From: Zoogloea sp.
Lineage (GTDB): Bacteria > Pseudomonadota > Gammaproteobacteria > Burkholderiales > Rhodocyclaceae
Assembly (NCBI GenBank): GCA_016790385.1
Contig: JAEUNV010000652.1
Location: forward strand, 1-10,174
DNA length: 10,174 bases
Reading direction: 5' to 3'
In this document: positions 7,272-10,174 of the stretch, in pieces
Numbering within the stretch: the stretch's first letter is position 1
How the letters are laid out: each line of letters begins with the position of its first letter
Program-made: the position numbers and the translations under genes
The notes under the pieces: model-generated
The model's input: the letters and a program-made list of their open reading frames with translations, nothing else
Told to the model about the DNA's origin: nothing
Databases searched by the model: none

Positions 7272-7277
7272 TTTTTA
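7272..7277 (-). promoter_or_regulatory. Candidate -10 of the ppk1 promoter
   Basis: TAAAAA on the minus strand (four of six to TATAAT) begins exactly 10 bases after the last Pho-box unit, the spacing known for PhoB-activated promoters that lack a -35 hexamer. It is in an unusually AT-rich patch (7267-7287), including seven T on the plus strand, which contrasts with the GC-rich surroundings. Transcription would start about 20-25 bases before the ppk1 ATG. TAAAAC at 7283-7278 is an alternative. Confidence 0.45.
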
Positions 7278-7287
7278 GTTTTAGTAT

Positions 7288-7327
7288 GTGACGTTTGTGT
7301 TGCAGTTGAATGACGGCGGCACGACAG
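7288..7327 (-). promoter_or_regulatory. Tandem Pho boxes (four CTGTCAT-like PhoB units) upstream of ppk1
   Basis: Read on the minus strand there are four 7-base units separated by exactly 4 bases: CTGTCGT (7327-7321), CCGTCAT (7316-7310), CTGCAAC (7305-7299) and ACGTCAC (7294-7288). Against the PhoB unit CTGTCA(T/C) they match at 6, 6, 5 and 5 of 7 positions, and the 11-base period is unbroken, as in the E. coli Pho box (two units with a 4-base spacer). The arrangement equals two adjacent Pho boxes pointing toward ppk1, with a -10-like element 10 bases downstream. ppk being in the Pho regulon is known in several proteobacteria. Binding itself is inferred. Confidence 0.72.
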
Positions 7328-7340
7328 GACGGATTCGCAT

Positions 7341-7375
7341 GGCCCGGTACGTCCCCGGTGCTAGAATTCCGGGCC
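7341..7375. repeat. Inverted repeat flanking the ppx -10 element
   Basis: GGCCCGG (7341-7347) and CCGGGCC (7369-7375) are perfectly complementary and enclose the extended -10 at 7359-7367. A second compact palindrome, GCGCCC-C-GGGCGC, lies at 7379-7391 in the probable leader of ppx. They could be operator half-sites or hairpins, but in DNA this GC-rich short inverted repeats also arise by chance. Confidence 0.35.
7359..7367 (+). promoter_or_regulatory. Extended -10 promoter of ppx
   Basis: TGCTAGAAT combines the TGn extension with a -10 matching five of six bases. No -35 is seen at the usual spacing, which an extended -10 can tolerate. Transcription would start near 7374, leaving a leader of about 34 bases before the ppx ATG at 7408. 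This also argues against a start as far upstream as 7288. Confidence 0.55.
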
Positions 7376-7407
7376 TTGGCGCCCCGGGCGCATTCTGTGT
7401 GCGATTC

Positions 7408-8919
7408 ATGAACCGCGAATTGATTGCAGCCATCGATCTAGGCTCCAACAGTTTCCGCCTGCAGGTCGGGCGGATCGTCAATGACCAGATCTATCCCCTC
7501 GATGGTATCAAGGAGTCGGTCCGCCTTGCCGCCGGCCTGTCGCCCGATCGCATGCTCGATGCGGCGTCCCAGTTTCGCGGTATCAGTGCGTTGCGCTGTT
7601 TCAACGAGCGCCTGCGTGACTATTCGCCGGACGCGGTGCGTGCGGTGGCAACCAATACCCTGCGGGTGGCCAAGAATGCCGCTCACTTTCTGGTGCAGGC
7701 CGAGGCCGCCCTGGGATTTCCCATCGAGGTCATCGCGGGTCGGGAAGAGGCCCGCCTCATCTATGTTGGTGTCGCCCACACCCTGCCCAACCCCCATCGC
7801 CAGCAGCTGGTGGTGGACATTGGGGGCGGCTCCACCGAATTCGTGATCGGCAAGAGTTTTCAGCCCATTGCCCTGGAATCCCTGTACATGGGCTGTGTGA
7901 GTTTTTCGCTCAGGCACTTTCCCGACGGGCGGGTGGATAAGCGGGGCTTGCGCGACGCCGAGTTGGCCGCGTTGAAGGAAATCCAGACGATCTCCCACGC
8001 CTATCGGGAGATCGGCTGGGAAGAAGCCGTCGGTTCCAGCGGCTCGGCCAAGGCCCTTGTGGACATCCTTGAACTCAATGGCCTGTCCGATGGGGGGATC
8101 ACCCGCAGTGGCCTGGAGCGGCTGCGCGCCCTGATGTTGAAGGCGGGCAACGTCAACAGTCTGCAACTTGAAGGTCTGCGCCCCGACCGACTGCCGGTGC
8201 TGACCGGCGGCTTTGCCATCATGTGGGCGGTCTTCGAGGAGTTTGGTCTCGAACGCATGACCTTCTCGGAAGGCGCATTGCGGCTGGGCGTGTTGTACGA
8301 CCTGCTCGGGCGCTACCACCACCACGATCTGCGCGATGCCACCGTGGCGGCCTTTGTGGAACGCTACGGGGTGGATGCAGCCCATGCCCGCCAGGTGGCC
8401 GAGACGGCGAGGGCCTTCCTGCTCCAGCTCGACCCTGGAACGGCGGATGAGGAGAACGTGGATAGGCGCTTCCTGGCCTGGGCAGCACAACTCCATGAGA
8501 TCGGTGTGTCGGTGGCCCACTCCAGCTATCACAAGCACAGCGCCTACATTCTCGGTAATGCCGACATGCCGGGCTTTTCGAGGATGGACCAGGGGCGTCT
8601 GGCGCGCATGGTGCTGGCCCACCGGGGCAAGCTGGCCCGGGTCAGCGCTCTTGAGCCGGACAGCCCCGAGTGGCGCCTGATCCTGTGCCTGCGTCTGGCT
8701 GCCGTCGTGCATCGTGCCCGTGATGGCCGGGGTGTGCCGCCCCTGCGTCTGCGGCGGGACGGGCGTGGCCATGTGGTGGTGGCCGATGCCGAGTGGTTGC
8801 GCAACCTGCCCCTCACGGCGGCGGCACTGGAGGAGGAGGAACGCCAGTGGCAGGCCATCGGGCTGCCGCTGAAGGTCCGCCTTGAACGGGCTTCGGCGCG
8901 CAGTCAGGCAGTGACCTGA
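7408..8919 (+). CDS. ppx: Exopolyphosphatase Ppx (Ppx/GppA family)
   Basis: Ppx releases orthophosphate from the ends of polyphosphate and so opposes PPK1. The frame is open back to 7288, but the ATG at 7408 gives MNRELIAAIDLGSNSFRL, the normal family start, and 503 residues, the usual length; the upstream 40 codons would include the promoter. Actin-like ATPase-fold motifs are the phosphate-1 loop AIDLGSNSFRL (8-18), the catalytic glutamate E114 in GREEARLIYVG, and phosphate-2 DIGGGSTEF (137-145). The C-terminal region holds the HD-like helical segment HEIGVSVAHSSYHKHSAYIL (from residue 363). GppA, which hydrolyses pppGpp, is the close alternative; divergence from ppk1 and the long C-terminal domain favour exopolyphosphatase. 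No clear Shine-Dalgarno precedes the ATG. Confidence 0.93.
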   Translation: MNRELIAAIDLGSNSFRLQVGRIVNDQIYPLDGIKESVRLAAGLSPDRMLDAASQFRGISALRCFNERLRDYSPDAVRAVATNTLRVAKNAAHFLVQAEAALGFPIEVIAGREEARLIYVGVAHTLPNPHRQQLVVDIGGGSTEFVIGKSFQPIALESLYMGCVSFSLRHFPDGRVDKRGLRDAELAALKEIQTISHAYREIGWEEAVGSSGSAKALVDILELNGLSDGGITRSGLERLRALMLKAGNVNSLQLEGLRPDRLPVLTGGFAIMWAVFEEFGLERMTFSEGALRLGVLYDLLGRYHHHDLRDATVAAFVERYGVDAAHARQVAETARAFLLQLDPGTADEENVDRRFLAWAAQLHEIGVSVAHSSYHKHSAYILGNADMPGFSRMDQGRLARMVLAHRGKLARVSALEPDSPEWRLILCLRLAAVVHRARDGRGVPPLRLRRDGRGHVVVADAEWLRNLPLTAAALEEEERQWQAIGLPLKVRLERASARSQAVT

Positions 8920-8931
8920 GGACGGACCGCG

Positions 8932-10062
8932 ATGCCGTCGGAACGTCCGCTGCCGGCCATCCGGATCGACGCCGGCGGTGGTGGAGTTCGGGTTGCCTTG
9001 TTCGGCGACTGGACTTTGCAGAGGCTCTGCCCCTTGCCCGACGACCTACAGCGCGAGCTTGCCATGGCTCCGCCTGGAGGCACCTGGAATCTGGCGGGTG
9101 TCACCCGCCTGGACAGCTTCGGCGCAGTACTGTTGTGGCGTCACTGGGGGCGGCGGCGCCCTTCCGACCTGGATCTCCCCGATGCGCTGGTACCCGTGCT
9201 GGCGAGGGCCGAGGCCCTTCCCGAGCACGATCTTCCGCCCGAACCCGGTTATCGCTTTCTTGATGGCACCGCGCAGCTGGGGCGGGGCGTGCATGCGGCC
9301 CTGCATCACCTACTTGGCTTTGTCGCCCTGGTCGGGCACATATTGATCGCACTGGTCAGCCTGCTGCGGCGGCGCGATCACTGGCCACTACGGGAGATCT
9401 CGGCCAACTTCTACAAGGTCGGGGTGCGGGCCATGCCGGTGACGGCCCTGGTCGGATTTCTGATCGGCGTGGTGTTGTCGTACCTGTCGGCGCTGCAATT
9501 GCGTGCTTTCGGGGCCGACATGTTTATCGTCAACATCCTCGGCCTTGGCATCATCCGGGAGCTTGGGCCGGTGCTGGTATCGGTGCTGGTAGCCGGCCGC
9601 TCGGGCTCGGCCATGACGGCGCAGCTCGGGGTGATGCGGGTGACCGAGGAGATCGACGCCCTGACGGCCATGGGCATTTCCCGCCACGTCCGCCTGGTGC
9701 TGCCCAAGGTCGTTGCTCTCACACTGGCGATGCCCCTGCTGACCCTGTGGGGGTCGGCCGTGGCGATCCTGGGTGGGATGGTCTCTGCCTATATGCAATT
9801 GGGCATGAGCTTCGACTACTTCCTGAATGCCCTGCCGCGCGCGGTGCCGGCAACCAATCTTGTCATCGGCCTGGGCAAAGGGGCGGTGTTCGGCCTCCTG
9901 ATTGCCCTGGTGGCGTGTTACTTCGGCCTGCGTGTGCGGCCCAATACGGAAAGCCTGTCGGCCAACACGACCGCCTCGGTCGTGGCCTCCATTACGGTCG
10001 TGATCCTGGTGGATGCGGTCTTCGCCATTGCCACCCGATCGCTTGGTCTGCCTTACGGATGA
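8932..10062 (+). CDS. MlaE-family lipid ABC transporter permease with fused N-terminal STAS-like domain
   Basis: The C-terminal 250 residues are an MlaE/YrbE (TTG2B, COG0767-type) permease, the inner-membrane subunit of ABC systems that move phospholipids or other lipids between inner and outer membranes. The signature RELGPVLVSVLVAGRSGSAM (209-228), continuing with the coupling region RVTEEIDALTAMGI (236-249), is intact. Hydrophobic segments lie at about 127-146, 167-190, 196-222, 256-286, 309-333 and 347-368. The first 115 or so residues are an extension absent from E. coli MlaE (about 260 residues in all): it looks like a STAS domain, with LDSFGAVLLWR (60-70) at the usual conserved loop, so it may do in cis what MlaB does as a separate protein. 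GAGGA at 8918-8922, overlapping the ppx stop, lies 9 bases before the ATG; with a 12-base gap the gene is probably cotranscribed with ppx. Confidence 0.9.
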   Translation: MPSERPLPAIRIDAGGGGVRVALFGDWTLQRLCPLPDDLQRELAMAPPGGTWNLAGVTRLDSFGAVLLWRHWGRRRPSDLDLPDALVPVLARAEALPEHDLPPEPGYRFLDGTAQLGRGVHAALHHLLGFVALVGHILIALVSLLRRRDHWPLREISANFYKVGVRAMPVTALVGFLIGVVLSYLSALQLRAFGADMFIVNILGLGIIRELGPVLVSVLVAGRSGSAMTAQLGVMRVTEEIDALTAMGISRHVRLVLPKVVALTLAMPLLTLWGSAVAILGGMVSAYMQLGMSFDYFLNALPRAVPATNLVIGLGKGAVFGLLIALVACYFGLRVRPNTESLSANTTASVVASITVVILVDAVFAIATRSLGLPYG

Positions 10063-10174
10063 GTACTTTTCCTGTCGAATTGAAAGGCGTGTCCACCCGC
10101 TTCGGCAAGCAGTGGGTCCATCGCGGCATCGATCTGGCCATCCCTTCCGGCGAGGTGGTGGCCCTTGTCGGGGG
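10059..10174 (+). CDS. MlaF-like ABC transporter ATP-binding protein, N-terminal fragment (runs off right edge)
   Basis: Only 38 codons are present, starting MSTFPVELKGVSTRFGKQWV. The pattern L-K-G-V-x-x-R-F-G ... GIDLAIPSGEVVALVGG is the first beta strands of an ABC ATPase, with Phe15 (TRFGKQ) at the adenine-stacking A-loop position, ending inside the Walker A loop that would continue GSGKT. The ATG overlaps the permease stop as ATGA, so it is translationally coupled and almost certainly the nucleotide-binding subunit of the same transporter. Later motifs (Walker B, signature, H-loop) lie outside the window. Confidence 0.88.
   Translation, partial: MSTFPVELKGVSTRFGKQWVHRGIDLAIPSGEVVALVG

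Noticed and set aside
7270..7276. Run of seven T on the plus strand as an intrinsic terminator
   Set aside because: No GC-rich stem precedes it on the plus strand; it is better explained as the AT-rich -10 region of the ppk1 promoter on the minus strand.
7288..7407. N-terminal extension of ppx by 40 residues from the ATG at 7288
   Set aside because: It would place the extended -10 and the Pho-box region inside the coding sequence, and the family N terminus begins at the ATG at 7408.
7438..8772. 444-codon open frame antisense to ppx
   Set aside because: Opposite a complete Ppx with all catalytic motifs; no own ribosome site or family resemblance seen.
1..10174. Search for mobile element ends, CRISPR repeats, toxin-antitoxin or defence genes
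   Set aside because: No transposase or recombinase motifs, no short evenly spaced direct repeats other than the Pho units, and no small paired genes were found; the genes present are biotin, polyphosphate and lipid-transport functions plus one lipoprotein.

Overview
The window is GC-rich chromosomal DNA from a Gram-negative bacterium, most likely a betaproteobacterium of the Rhodocyclales type (Azospira/Zoogloea/Thauera-like). That placement is an inference from gene content, protein style and base composition; no rRNA or other decisive marker is present. Genes are tightly packed, no stretch over 300 bases lacks a gene, and I see no insertion sequence, tRNA, rRNA, CRISPR array or phage gene.

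Left part (1-3678, minus strand): a biotin operon transcribed right to left in the order bioA, bioF, bioH, bioC, with bioC running off the left edge. BioC and BioH make the pimeloyl moiety by the methyl-ester disguise route, BioF condenses pimeloyl-ACP with alanine, and BioA transaminates the product to diaminopelargonate. The genes overlap by 8, 4 and 8 bases, and the Shine-Dalgarno of each downstream gene lies inside the last codons of the gene before it. bioF starts with TTG and bioC with GTG.

Middle (3778-5055, minus strand): an unusual predicted lipoprotein with a fibronectin type III-like domain followed by seven VAVG-type repeats, probably a beta-propeller. It sits alone between ppk1 and bioA, with a candidate promoter upstream and a candidate terminator downstream.

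Right part (5155-10174): polyphosphate metabolism. ppk1 (minus) and ppx (plus) diverge from a 165-base intergenic region. On the ppk1 strand it carries four CTGTCAT-like units at exact 11-base steps, which reads as two tandem Pho boxes placed 10 bases upstream of a -10-like element, so ppk1 is probably PhoB-activated under phosphate starvation. An extended -10 (TGCTAGAAT) precedes ppx. Twelve bases after ppx begins an MlaE-type lipid ABC transporter permease with a fused N-terminal STAS-like domain, overlapping by 4 bases the start of its ATPase, which is cut by the right edge just at the Walker A motif.

Most of the window is recognisable housekeeping metabolism. I do not see a convincing new defence, mobile or regulatory system. 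The best second looks are the four-unit Pho box, the propeller lipoprotein and the joining of ppx to an Mla-like transporter.
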